Of a DNA stretch of 6,786 nt, positions 1 through 5,318 are shown in pieces (positions within the stretch are counted from its first letter, which is position 1; each line of letters opens with the position of its first letter). The stretch is from Bacilli bacterium (GTDB taxonomy: Bacteria > Bacillota_I > Bacilli_A > RF39 > UBA660), in NCBI GenBank assembly GCA_017550205.1, contig JAFZPS010000022.1:1-6786 (forward strand), in the 5' to 3' direction. The notes below the pieces were generated by a model. That model was not told the DNA's origin. It did no database searches and saw nothing but the letters and a program-made list of their open reading frames with translations. A program made the translations under genes and the position numbers.

Positions 1-7
1 ATTATCA

Positions 8-12
8 CTCCT
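8..12 (-). promoter_or_regulatory. Ribosome binding site for a gene beyond the left edge
   Basis: The minus strand reads AGGAG followed by TGATAAT up to the window edge, so a start codon directly outside would have ideal spacing of seven bases. No promoter is visible between rpmG and this site, which suggests the next gene is co-transcribed with rpmG. From known gene orders it could be secE (rpmG-secE-nusG) or the 5-formyltetrahydrofolate cyclo-ligase gene that follows rpmG in several Bacilli. The window cannot decide between them. Confidence 0.55.
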
Positions 13-17
13 AAATT

Positions 18-41
18 AAAAAATAAGTTAAAACTTATTTT
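18..41 (-). terminator. Weak AT-rich hairpin after rpmG
   Basis: An inverted repeat (AAATAAGTT, two bases, AACTTATTT on the plus strand) overlaps the rpmG stop codon. On the minus strand it is followed by six T. The stem holds only one G-C pair, so it is a poor terminator. A ribosome binding site for the next gene lies just past it with no promoter between, so readthrough is likely, and the hairpin may only attenuate or stabilise the message. Confidence 0.35.
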
Positions 42-204
42 ATTTCTTTTCCTTATGTACTGTGTGTTTTCTACATCTAGGACAGTATTTATTCATTTCA
101 AGACGATCTGTTGTATTTTTAACATTCTTTTGTTCTCTATAGTTTTCTTCTTTACATTCACTACATACAAGAGTTTTATATTGTCTATTTCCTACTTTAG
201 CCAT
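40..204 (-). CDS. rpmG: 50S ribosomal protein L33, four-cysteine type
   Basis: This 54-residue reading frame encodes ribosomal protein L33, a small component of the large ribosomal subunit near the tRNA exit site. It begins [18 protein letters not shown] and carries two CxxC pairs (C14/C17 and C41/C44), the zinc-ribbon or 'C+' form. The length is normal for the family. The ATG at 204 is preceded at good spacing by a strong Shine-Dalgarno (TAAGGAGGG, 211-220). In bacteria with several L33 copies the zinc-binding form can be swapped for a cysteine-free form when zinc is scarce; whether this genome has a second copy cannot be seen. The gene has its own promoter and lies behind a terminator, so it is insulated from the gene upstream. 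A plus-strand frame of 73 codons over the same bases is an antisense shadow. Confidence 0.96.
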   Translation of the reverse strand: MAKVGNRQYKTLVCSECKEENYREQKNVKNTTDRLEMNKYCPRCRKHTVHKEKK

Positions 205-233
205 TTTCTTTCCCTCCTTAAACGTCTACATGT

Positions 234-261
234 ATTATACCAAATATTTCATATTTTGCAA
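234..261 (-). promoter_or_regulatory. rpmG promoter with extended -10
   Basis: On the minus strand TTGCAA (-35, 256-261) is followed after 16 bases by a perfect TATAAT (-10, 234-239) preceded by TG one base upstream, the extended -10 form. Transcription would start near 227, giving a leader of about 23 bases that contains the strong Shine-Dalgarno. It matches the sigma-A type consensus. Confidence 0.8.
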
Positions 262-274
262 TGTTTTTTTGCTT

Positions 275-304
275 AAAAAAAGCAATTATACATAATAATT
301 GCTT
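275..304 (-). terminator. Rho-independent terminator of the duplicated-domain gene
   Basis: A 10-bp perfect stem (AAGCAATTAT with ATAATTGCTT, 280-289 and 295-304) closes a five-base loop. On the minus strand it runs into seven T (275-281). It begins one base after the TAA of the gene ending at 306 and separates that gene from the rpmG promoter. Confidence 0.85.
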
Positions 305-305
305 A

Positions 306-1304
306 TTAATTTATACTTTTATCTTCTAATTTTTGTAATCTCTTAATTTTAGAATAAACTTTTTTCTTTGATTCAGATAAATCAATAGATTTAGAATCTT
401 TACCATATTTTTCATTCTCAAAGAATTTATCTTTTATAAATAAACATTCATCTAAAGTCCAATGCGCATCATGAGTTGCTTCATAGAAAGGAAAGCCATT
501 CTTAGAAAAAACCAAAACTCTCCATCTAATATTATTCTTCTTACTCTCAGTATTATTTTGTGCTTCAAAAATCTTAATTACTTCTTCTAGTGGTTTCTTA
601 TCTTCAATAGCTTGTAGAATTTCTAATGCTCTATCAGTAACAACACCACAATCTGGCTCAGGTCTAGTCAAGCCATCCTCTACGCTCATTTTCCACTCAT
701 CATATCTAAAAGGATATATTAGTTTTTTACCTTCTTCGATTTGTTGTTTTCTAATTATCGATTTTTTTATTCCTTTTAATTTTGACATTGATTTAGCCAC
801 TTCTTTAGCTATATCTGATTTACTATCATATTCATAGTTTTCTTTTAGAAGGTCATAAATCCAATTACATTCTTCTACTGTCCAATCTCTTTCATGTGTT
901 GCTGCAAAAAATGGAAACCCATTTTTTGAAAGTTTAAGAACCATGGCTCTAACCGTATAACGAACATCACTACAATATTCTTCTCTTCTAAAGTCTTCAG
1001 CAAGTTTTTCAAGAGGTACTTCTTTACTATCAATTTTTTCCATTATATTTAGTGCAATAGTGGTTTCTATACCATTACGGTCACCGCCTTCATAAGCGCC
1101 AACTTGCTTTGCCCATCTTTCGTATCTAAAAGGATACATTATTTTTTTGCCTCTTTTAAACTTATCAACCATCTTTTGTACATCTACATTATGATTTTCC
1201 ATTAATGCTGCAGTTATTGCATCAGCCTCTATTTTTTCTATACCTTCAACTACTTGATTTTCTTTTCCAGGCACATTTAAAATATGCATAGTATAATTTT
1301 CCAT
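306..1304 (-). CDS. Unrecognised protein made of two copies of one domain
   Basis: I do not recognise this 332-residue protein. It has no signal peptide or membrane segment and is highly charged, so it is probably cytosolic. Its body is a tandem duplication of about 141 residues. Each copy opens with GKK[IL]xYPFRYxxW (52-64 and 192-204) and later carries SKNGFPF[FY]xATHxxxWT[VL][DE]EC (126-146 and 267-287). His and Cys keep the same spacing in both copies (H137/C146, H278/C287). The stretch after each WT[VL][DE]EC is predicted helical, then basic (residues 142-186 and 283-327), and loosely recalls Myb/SANT or other helix-turn-helix folds; that is inference. A 42-residue N-terminal extension precedes copy 1. 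The ATG at 1304 has a strong GGAGG at good spacing. Own promoter, own terminator; it lies downstream of a penicillin-binding protein gene on the same strand. Confidence 0.88.
   Translation of the reverse strand: MENYTMHILNVPGKENQVVEGIEKIEADAITAALMENHNVDVQKMVDKFKRGKKIMYPFRYERWAKQVGAYEGGDRNGIETTIALNIMEKIDSKEVPLEKLAEDFRREEYCSDVRYTVRAMVLKLSKNGFPFFAATHERDWTVEECNWIYDLLKENYEYDSKSDIAKEVAKSMSKLKGIKKSIIRKQQIEEGKKLIYPFRYDEWKMSVEDGLTRPEPDCGVVTDRALEILQAIEDKKPLEEVIKIFEAQNNTESKKNNIRWRVLVFSKNGFPFYEATHDAHWTLDECLFIKDKFFENEKYGKDSKSIDLSESKKKVYSKIKRLQKLEDKSIN
444..731 (-). repeat. Internal domain repeat, copy 2
   Basis: This encodes residues 192-287 of the duplicated protein, from GKKLIYPFRY to the WTLDEC motif. 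Matching blocks keep their order and nearly their spacing with copy 1 (YPFRY to SKNGFPF is 70 residues here, 69 there). The DNA has diverged more than the motifs, so the duplication is old. Confidence 0.85.
867..1151 (-). repeat. Internal domain repeat, copy 1
   Basis: This encodes residues 52-146 of the duplicated protein, from GKKIMYPFRY to the WTVEEC motif. The block SKNGFPF-x2-ATH-x3-WT is shared with copy 2 residue for residue apart from the spacer positions. Confidence 0.85.
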
Positions 1305-1328
1305 AATACTTCCTCCGATTAGTTAATT

Positions 1329-1357
1329 ATTATACTAATAATAATTAATCAAGTCCA
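1329..1357 (-). promoter_or_regulatory. Probable promoter of the duplicated-domain gene
   Basis: On the minus strand TGGACT (1352-1357, a 4 of 6 match to the -35 consensus) is followed after 17 bases by a perfect TATAAT (1329-1334). The -35 lies inside the last codons of the penicillin-binding protein gene. The -10 falls in an AT-only inverted repeat (arms 1323-1333 and 1338-1348). No terminator separates the two genes, so read-through transcription is also possible. Confidence 0.55.
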
Positions 1358-3393
1358 TACATTTCTACATATTTTCTTGATACTTCACCAGTAATTCTAT
1401 AAGTAACTAGTGATGCATAATTATAATTAGAATTAGGATGTGATGAATCAGGTGATGTTACTATTATACTTACTTTAGGGTTTTCTCTAGGCATATATCC
1501 AATAAATGAACTCGTAATAGTTTCTGTATCTATTTTTCCATCATTATCAGTATCAATAAAACTTTGACTAGTACCAGTTTTACCTGCAGCTCTCATCCAA
1601 CTTTCTGTATATCCTACTCCATAACCCCAATCCATAACAGCCGCAAATCCTTCTTTAACTCTATTCATATATTCAGGTTTAGTATCCACAGTATTTAATA
1701 CATTCTTTTCTACAGTATATTCTAACTTACCTATTTCTTCAGTTTCACTACTAGAATGAACTTCTTTTAACAAATGAGGTGCAATTCTTTCTCCTCCATT
1801 AGCTATAGTACTAATATATTGTGATAATTGCATAGGAGTATATGTTTCATATTGTCCCATAACAAAGTCCAATAAATTACCAGCTGCCTTATCCTTTGAA
1901 CTATAACCACTACTTTCTCTAGGTAAATCTATACCTGTTTTTACTCCTAATCCAAAAGAATGATACATATTCCTATAAGTATCAAAAGAACTTTGATTGA
2001 AATTTAACTTCATTCCACTATAATACTCTTGTTCATTAACTCTAATTGCTGTCTTAAACTGATATACATTACTAGATTTAGCAAGTGCTGTAATATCATT
2101 AATAGTACCTAAATCTAATACAGATGAACATTTAGGAGCTACACCTGCCACTTTAATACATTCATCATACATAGTTTCGCCTATATGAATAGCCCCTGTA
2201 TTATATCCTACTAAAATAGAAGCACCCTTTACTACAGAACCAGGAGTTATAGGTTGCATCAAAATACTATTAATATTATCTCTTATTTCACCATTAACTA
2301 ATCTTTTAGATGCCATAGCAAGTATTTCTCCAGTTCTAGGATCTTGTATAACTACACTACTATGATCATAATACTCAGTATTAGGTTCATTCTTAGCATT
2401 TCTAATTTGCTCTTCTAGTATTCTTTCTACTTCTTTTTGTAAATTAATATCTATAGTAAGAACTATATCTTTACCACGAGTACCTTCTTTTATTAATTTC
2501 TTCTCATAAGTATTAACTACTTCATATAAATCTTTTTCTCCATGTAAATACTCTTCATATTCTTTCTCTATATAACTAAGTCCTACTCTATCATTTAAAC
2601 TATAACCTTTTTCTAAATAATAATCTTTTTCTTCATAAGGAACTCCTTGTGTACTAGTAGAAACAGTACCCAACATACTCTTAAAAGTATCTCCATATAA
2701 ATATACTCTTTCCCAATCTAATTTAGTATTAAAACCATCTAATAAAGCATTATTTTCAGATACATAAGCATACTCTAAATCAGTTACATTACTTTTAATA
2801 ATTTTTTCTTCATAAGTATATCCTCTATTCATTAAATAGAATAAATATGCTACCTTTAACTCTTCTTCTGAAAACTCCAAGTCAGATTTCTTAATTCTCT
2901 CTAATTTTAATTCTTCTAATTCTCTAGTAGTCATCTTTCTTTGTTTTACTTTTTCTATTTCTTTTTTAGTAACTAATTTATCACAAATATCTTTATTCTT
3001 AGCATAATAATACTCTCTTTTACTCCTATCAGTTATTCTATGATAATTAATATCTATATGAGGAGATAATCTATTAGCTACCTCTATCATTTCTAAATTA
3101 CTAACACCTTTTTTTCTTTGATACACAATAGTTTTTAAAGACTTATTATCTACTAATAAATTATAATTTCTATCATATATTCTACCTCTAGGAGTACTAG
3201 TACCATATACTTTAGCATATGTTAGTAAATCTAATGATTCTTTATTTTTACCTTCATTGATAACCATTGTATTAATTAACCCAATAAATATAAAAGAAAA
3301 TAAAATAATAAACACAACAAAAAAACTAATAAATCTATTATTAATTATCTTAGTATAATTATTACTTTTTCTTCTCTTATTTATCTTCTTCAT
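1345..3393 (-). CDS. Class B penicillin-binding protein, PBP2b/PbpA-like transpeptidase
   Basis: This 682-residue protein is a D,D-transpeptidase that cross-links peptidoglycan outside the membrane. After a basic N-terminus there is one membrane segment (about 21-43), then the PBP dimer domain with RGRIYDRN (69-76), then the transpeptidase domain (about 340-675). The three catalytic motifs are present: SVVK (S386 nucleophile, K389), SSN (440-442) and KTGT (605-608). The PGSVVKG context and overall length resemble Streptococcus PBP2b and related elongation-type enzymes more than division-type PBPs with PASTA domains, which are absent here; this assignment is by resemblance. A DTDNDG sequence (614-619) sits in the loop after KTGT. 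The ATG at 3393 is the only normal start after an in-frame TAA at 3403-3405. No convincing Shine-Dalgarno precedes it, unlike the neighbouring genes. It is transcribed divergently from the small gene at 3443 across 49 bases. Confidence 0.95.
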   Translation of the reverse strand: MKKINKRRKSNNYTKIINNRFISFFVVFIILFSFIFIGLINTMVINEGKNKESLDLLTYAKVYGTSTPRGRIYDRNYNLLVDNKSLKTIVYQRKKGVSNLEMIEVANRLSPHIDINYHRITDRSKREYYYAKNKDICDKLVTKKEIEKVKQRKMTTRELEELKLERIKKSDLEFSEEELKVAYLFYLMNRGYTYEEKIIKSNVTDLEYAYVSENNALLDGFNTKLDWERVYLYGDTFKSMLGTVSTSTQGVPYEEKDYYLEKGYSLNDRVGLSYIEKEYEEYLHGEKDLYEVVNTYEKKLIKEGTRGKDIVLTIDINLQKEVERILEEQIRNAKNEPNTEYYDHSSVVIQDPRTGEILAMASKRLVNGEIRDNINSILMQPITPGSVVKGASILVGYNTGAIHIGETMYDECIKVAGVAPKCSSVLDLGTINDITALAKSSNVYQFKTAIRVNEQEYYSGMKLNFNQSSFDTYRNMYHSFGLGVKTGIDLPRESSGYSSKDKAAGNLLDFVMGQYETYTPMQLSQYISTIANGGERIAPHLLKEVHSSSETEEIGKLEYTVEKNVLNTVDTKPEYMNRVKEGFAAVMDWGYGVGYTESWMRAAGKTGTSQSFIDTDNDGKIDTETITSSFIGYMPRENPKVSIIVTSPDSSHPNSNYNYASLVTYRITGEVSRKYVEMYGLD

Positions 3394-3411
3394 AATTATA
3401 GTTTATCACAT

Positions 3412-3417
3412 ATTTTA
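3412..3417 (-). promoter_or_regulatory. Possible -10 box for the penicillin-binding protein gene
   Basis: On the minus strand TAAAAT is placed so that transcription would begin about 11 bases before the ATG at 3393. No good -35 is visible. A second TATAAT at 3395-3400 ends one base before the ATG and is too close to serve a transcript carrying that start codon. The assignment is weak. Confidence 0.3.
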
Positions 3418-3429
3418 AATAATAATTCA

Positions 3430-3435
3430 TATAAT
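3430..3435 (+). promoter_or_regulatory. -10 box for the small plus-strand gene
   Basis: A perfect TATAAT on the plus strand is followed after six bases by GGTGAT (3442-3447). Transcription would start near 3441-3443, giving an mRNA with almost no leader. No convincing -35 is seen. The same TATAAT-N6-GGTGAT layout is found before nfo on the opposite strand. Confidence 0.55.
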
Positions 3436-3442
3436 TTATTAG

Positions 3443-3700
3443 GTGATTATTATTTACAAAGATTTAATAAAAAAATACATAAATTTACTAGAACCAATAC
3501 ATATAAAGAATTATGCTTCTAATAAAAATATATTTATCACAAACCAAGAAGTAAATATAATACATAATTTTATAAAAACTTATTATAATGAATTATTAGA
3601 AGATGAATCTATTCTAAATGAACTAAAACCTTTAATAAGAGAAGATTTATATAAAGAAGTATTAAAAGAGTATAAAGAAAACAAAGTTAAATATTTTTAA
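3443..3700 (+). CDS. Small hypothetical protein, possibly YqfT/DUF2624-like
   Basis: This encodes up to 85 residues, mostly predicted helical and rich in Lys, Asn and Ile, with no signal peptide or membrane segment. Size, helical pattern and the placement beside nfo recall Bacillus YqfT (DUF2624), which lies next to the endonuclease IV gene yqfS; I rate this tentative because it rests on memory of the family. No function is established. The start is uncertain. A TAG at 3440-3442 closes the frame upstream, leaving GTG at 3443 as the only standard start, and that would be leaderless or nearly so. Alternatively AGGTGAT (3441-3447) is the Shine-Dalgarno and an in-frame ATT (3452-3454) is the start, giving 82 residues. 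The 3' end converges on nfo and overlaps its stop codon. It is the only plus-strand gene in the window. Confidence 0.7.
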   Translation: MIIIYKDLIKKYINLLEPIHIKNYASNKNIFITNQEVNIIHNFIKTYYNELLEDESILNELKPLIREDLYKEVLKEYKENKVKYF

Positions 3701-3709
3701 CTTTGTTTT
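3678..3709. terminator. Bidirectional terminator shared by the small gene and nfo
   Basis: A perfect 14-bp stem (3678-3691 with 3696-3709) closes a four-base TATT loop. T-rich sequence follows on the plus strand (TTTTATTTTATTT) and a shorter T run on the minus strand (TTTTCTTT). The hairpin lies inside the final codons of both convergent genes, so it serves both without intergenic DNA. Confidence 0.8.
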
Positions 3710-4572
3710 ATTTTATTTATTAAGTCTTCATCAAACTTTTTATTTCTAATCATTTCTATCTCATATTTATATGGAGGATATTCTTTATCTACATAAGGTG
3801 TTTCTAGTATTCTAGGTATTTCTCCCAGTCTTTCATTATAAATAATCTTAATTAGATTATTAAATCCTATAGTACCAAACCCTATATTTTCATGTCTATC
3901 TTTATGAGAATTTATTTCATTCTTAGAATCATTTATATGAATACAACCTATTTTATCAATACCAATAGTTTTATCAAATAAATCAAGATATTCATCAAAT
4001 TTACTCATATCAATTCCAGAATCATTCAAATGACATGTATCTAAACATACTCCAATATGTTTTTTATCTTTAACACCATCTATAATTCTTTTAATTTCAT
4101 CTATTGTAGAACCAACTTCACTACCTTTACCAGCCATAGTTTCAAGTAAAATAATAACGTCTGTAGAACCATCTAAAACTAAGTTTAATCCACTAATTAT
4201 ATTTTCAATACCTTTATCTACTCCAAGCCCTACATGACTTCCTGGGTGAAGCACTAAGTATTTAACACCTAATTCACTAACTCTTTTTATTTCACCTTTT
4301 AAGAATCCCACAGAAAAATCAAAATTTCCTTCATTACATAAATTAATAATATAAGGAGCATGAACTATTACTTTAGAATAATCTATTACAACTTCTTTCA
4401 TCTTTTCTATAGCCGATTCTACTAAACTACTATCTATAGGATTTCTAGCTGTATTTTGTGGAGCTCCAGTATAAAACATAAATGTATTAGCATTATAACT
4501 ACTAGCTTCTAATACACTTCCTAATAACTGATTATTCTTACCAAATCCTACATGAGAACCTATATATAACAT
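3697..4572 (-). CDS. nfo: Endonuclease IV, apurinic/apyrimidinic DNA repair enzyme
   Basis: This 291-residue protein cleaves DNA 5' to abasic sites in base excision repair and can remove blocked 3' ends. It is a zinc-dependent TIM-barrel enzyme. All nine ligands of the tri-zinc centre can be placed by comparison with the E. coli enzyme: H71 (HAPY), H109 (HPGSH), E144 (LLETMAGKG), D178 and H181 (CLDTCH), H212 (IHINDSKN), D225 and H227 (KDRHENIG), and E257 (LETP). The length is typical (E. coli 285). The ATG at 4572 follows GGTGAT with three bases between, which fits pairing to the distal anti-Shine-Dalgarno. It has its own extended -10 promoter directly behind the pilin 1 terminator. It converges with the small gene, and the two stop codons overlap within the palindrome TTAA. 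Confidence 0.97.
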   Translation of the reverse strand: MLYIGSHVGFGKNNQLLGSVLEASSYNANTFMFYTGAPQNTARNPIDSSLVESAIEKMKEVVIDYSKVIVHAPYIINLCNEGNFDFSVGFLKGEIKRVSELGVKYLVLHPGSHVGLGVDKGIENIISGLNLVLDGSTDVIILLETMAGKGSEVGSTIDEIKRIIDGVKDKKHIGVCLDTCHLNDSGIDMSKFDEYLDLFDKTIGIDKIGCIHINDSKNEINSHKDRHENIGFGTIGFNNLIKIIYNERLGEIPRILETPYVDKEYPPYKYEIEMIRNKKFDEDLINKIKQS

Positions 4573-4575
4573 AAT

Positions 4576-4581
4576 ATCACC
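4576..4581 (-). promoter_or_regulatory. nfo ribosome binding site GGTGAT
   Basis: GGTGAT lies three bases before the nfo ATG and begins seven bases after the -10 box, so it would be at or very near the 5' end of the transcript. It matches the downstream half of AGGAGGTGAT rather than the usual GGAGG core. Confidence 0.6.
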
Positions 4582-4587
4582 ATAATA

Positions 4588-4600
4588 ATTATAACATAAA
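4588..4600 (-). promoter_or_regulatory. nfo promoter, extended -10
   Basis: The minus strand carries TTTATGTTATAAT: a perfect TATAAT (4588-4593) with TG one base upstream. There is no good -35, since that region is occupied by the pilin 1 terminator stem. The same 13 bases occur before pilin 2 (5979-5991). Confidence 0.7.
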
Positions 4601-4619
4601 AAAAGAGCTTTCGCTCTTT
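4598..4619 (-). terminator. Strong terminator of pilin 1
   Basis: The minus strand reads AAAGAGC, a GAAA tetraloop, GCTCTTT, then an uninterrupted T run of seven (4598-4604). This is the most GC-rich and best-formed terminator in the window and starts seven bases after the pilin 1 stop codon. Its T run touches the nfo promoter. Confidence 0.93.
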
Positions 4620-4625
4620 AGTTTA

Positions 4626-5204
4626 TTATTTTAATGTACATTCAGTATAACTAGATACTGCAGTTGTATATTCATCTCCAGCTTTTACACCGTTTTTAGT
4701 TGCAGTTTTAACTTTAGCTCTACTAATTTCACTTTCAGCTACTTCAGCATCAATACCATGTGCACCTTCATCTACTAAGAATATTGCATATGTTGTTTTA
4801 ACCTTTTGATCTGTTACTTCTGCGTTGTCACCCTCACCTTCAACTGTATCTGTTGTATCTTTAGTCCATTTTACATAACCAGTAACTCTTGCATTACTCC
4901 AAGAAGATTTACCACCTTGTTCCATAATATCCATTGTTGAAGTTTCATTACTATCTATTGCAAAGTAATAATCTCCATCACCTGTAGCAGCAACGCTCTT
5001 TCCATCACATGTAAATTCATCAGCTAAAATACTATTTCTAACTGCATTAATATATGATTTAGCAACGTCTGCGAATGTATCACGTCTTGAATTTTCAATT
5101 GTTCTTGAAACCGCTGGTATAGCAACTAACATTAAGATACCCATGATTGTAATAACTGCTAATAACTCAATTAAAGTAAAACCCTTTCTGTTTAATTTTT
5201 TCAT
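4626..5204 (-). CDS. Type IV prepilin-like protein 1, probably highly expressed
   Basis: This encodes a 192-residue prepilin-like protein. After a short basic leader (MKKLNRKG) a prepilin peptidase would cut before FTLIELLAVI, leaving Phe1 and the conserved Glu5. The hydrophobic helix (about 9-30) would anchor it in the membrane and pack in the filament core. The rest is a soluble domain with exactly two cysteines (C66 and C189), probably one disulphide closing the C-terminal part as in many pilins. An acidic Thr/Glu/Asp-rich stretch lies at about 117-133. I prefer the ATG at 5204 to a GTG at 5213, because the purine-rich Shine-Dalgarno (AGAGAGAGTGA, 5210-5220) overlaps that GTG and suits the ATG. 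A strong promoter, strong terminator and fewer A/T-ending codons than its neighbours suggest abundant expression, so it may be a major pilin. A ComGC-like or type II secretion pseudopilin is possible. Confidence 0.9.
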   Translation of the reverse strand: MKKLNRKGFTLIELLAVITIMGILMLVAIPAVSRTIENSRRDTFADVAKSYINAVRNSILADEFTCDGKSVAATGDGDYYFAIDSNETSTMDIMEQGGKSSWSNARVTGYVKWTKDTTDTVEGEGDNAEVTDQKVKTTYAIFLVDEGAHGIDAEVAESEISRAKVKTATKNGVKAGDEYTTAVSSYTECTLK

Positions 5205-5241
5205 TCGATTCACTCTCTCTTTCTTATTTTCTTATAATTCA

Positions 5242-5270
5242 ATGTTATCACGGTTTATTTCCCTTGACAA
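5242..5270 (-). promoter_or_regulatory. Strong pilin 1 promoter
   Basis: On the minus strand TTGTCA (-35, 5265-5270) is followed after exactly 17 bases by TAACAT (-10, 5242-5247), with TG one base upstream of the -10. Transcription would start near 5235, giving a leader of about 31 bases. The -35 box lies inside one copy of a CTTGACA direct repeat, so a binding protein there could block or aid polymerase. Confidence 0.75.
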
Positions 5271-5273
5271 CAT
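5263..5273. repeat. Direct repeat CTTGACAACAT, promoter-proximal copy
   Basis: This 11-base element overlaps the pilin 1 -35 box. A related copy (CTTGACACATC) starts 32 bases away at 5295, about three helical turns, so both would face the same side of the DNA. It is a candidate operator pair; no regulator is identified. Confidence 0.4.
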
Positions 5274-5278
5274 ATTTT

Positions 5279-5291
5279 TGTAAAAATTACA
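5279..5291. repeat. Palindrome TGTAA-AAA-TTACA
   Basis: A perfect 5-bp inverted repeat with a three-base spacer lies between the two CTTGACA repeats and just upstream of the pilin 1 -35. Its symmetry suits a dimeric regulator. On the minus strand it lacks a proper T run after the stem, so it is unlikely to be a terminator. Confidence 0.4.
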
Positions 5292-5294
5292 CTA

Positions 5295-5305
5295 CTTGAC
5301 ACATC
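5295..5305. repeat. Direct repeat CTTGACACATC, distal copy
   Basis: This is the second copy of the CTTGACA element. It is also part of an imperfect inverted repeat (TGAC-ACAT-C-ATGT-AAA-GTCA, 5297-5316) directly after the pilin 2 stop codon. That structure has no T tract and so does not read as a terminator. Confidence 0.35.
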
Positions 5306-5318
5306 ATGTAAAGTCATA

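Noticed and set aside
55..276. A 73-codon plus-strand open frame
   Set aside because: It lies antisense to rpmG, which has a clear family match, Shine-Dalgarno and promoter. The translated product is a low-complexity Phe/Ile/Ser string typical of a shadow frame in AT-rich DNA.
1323..1348. AT-only 11-bp inverted repeat after the PBP stop as a terminator
   Set aside because: The stem has no G-C pair and no T tract follows on the minus strand. It contains the -10 of the next gene, and such palindromes are expected by chance in this composition.
3395..3400. TATAAT just before the PBP start as its promoter
   Set aside because: Transcription would begin inside the third codon or so, removing the ATG, and no alternative start codon lies before the membrane segment.
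5205..5213. GTG at 5213 as the start of pilin 1
   Set aside because: It overlaps the purine-rich Shine-Dalgarno and has none of its own. The ATG at 5204 gives a standard short prepilin leader.
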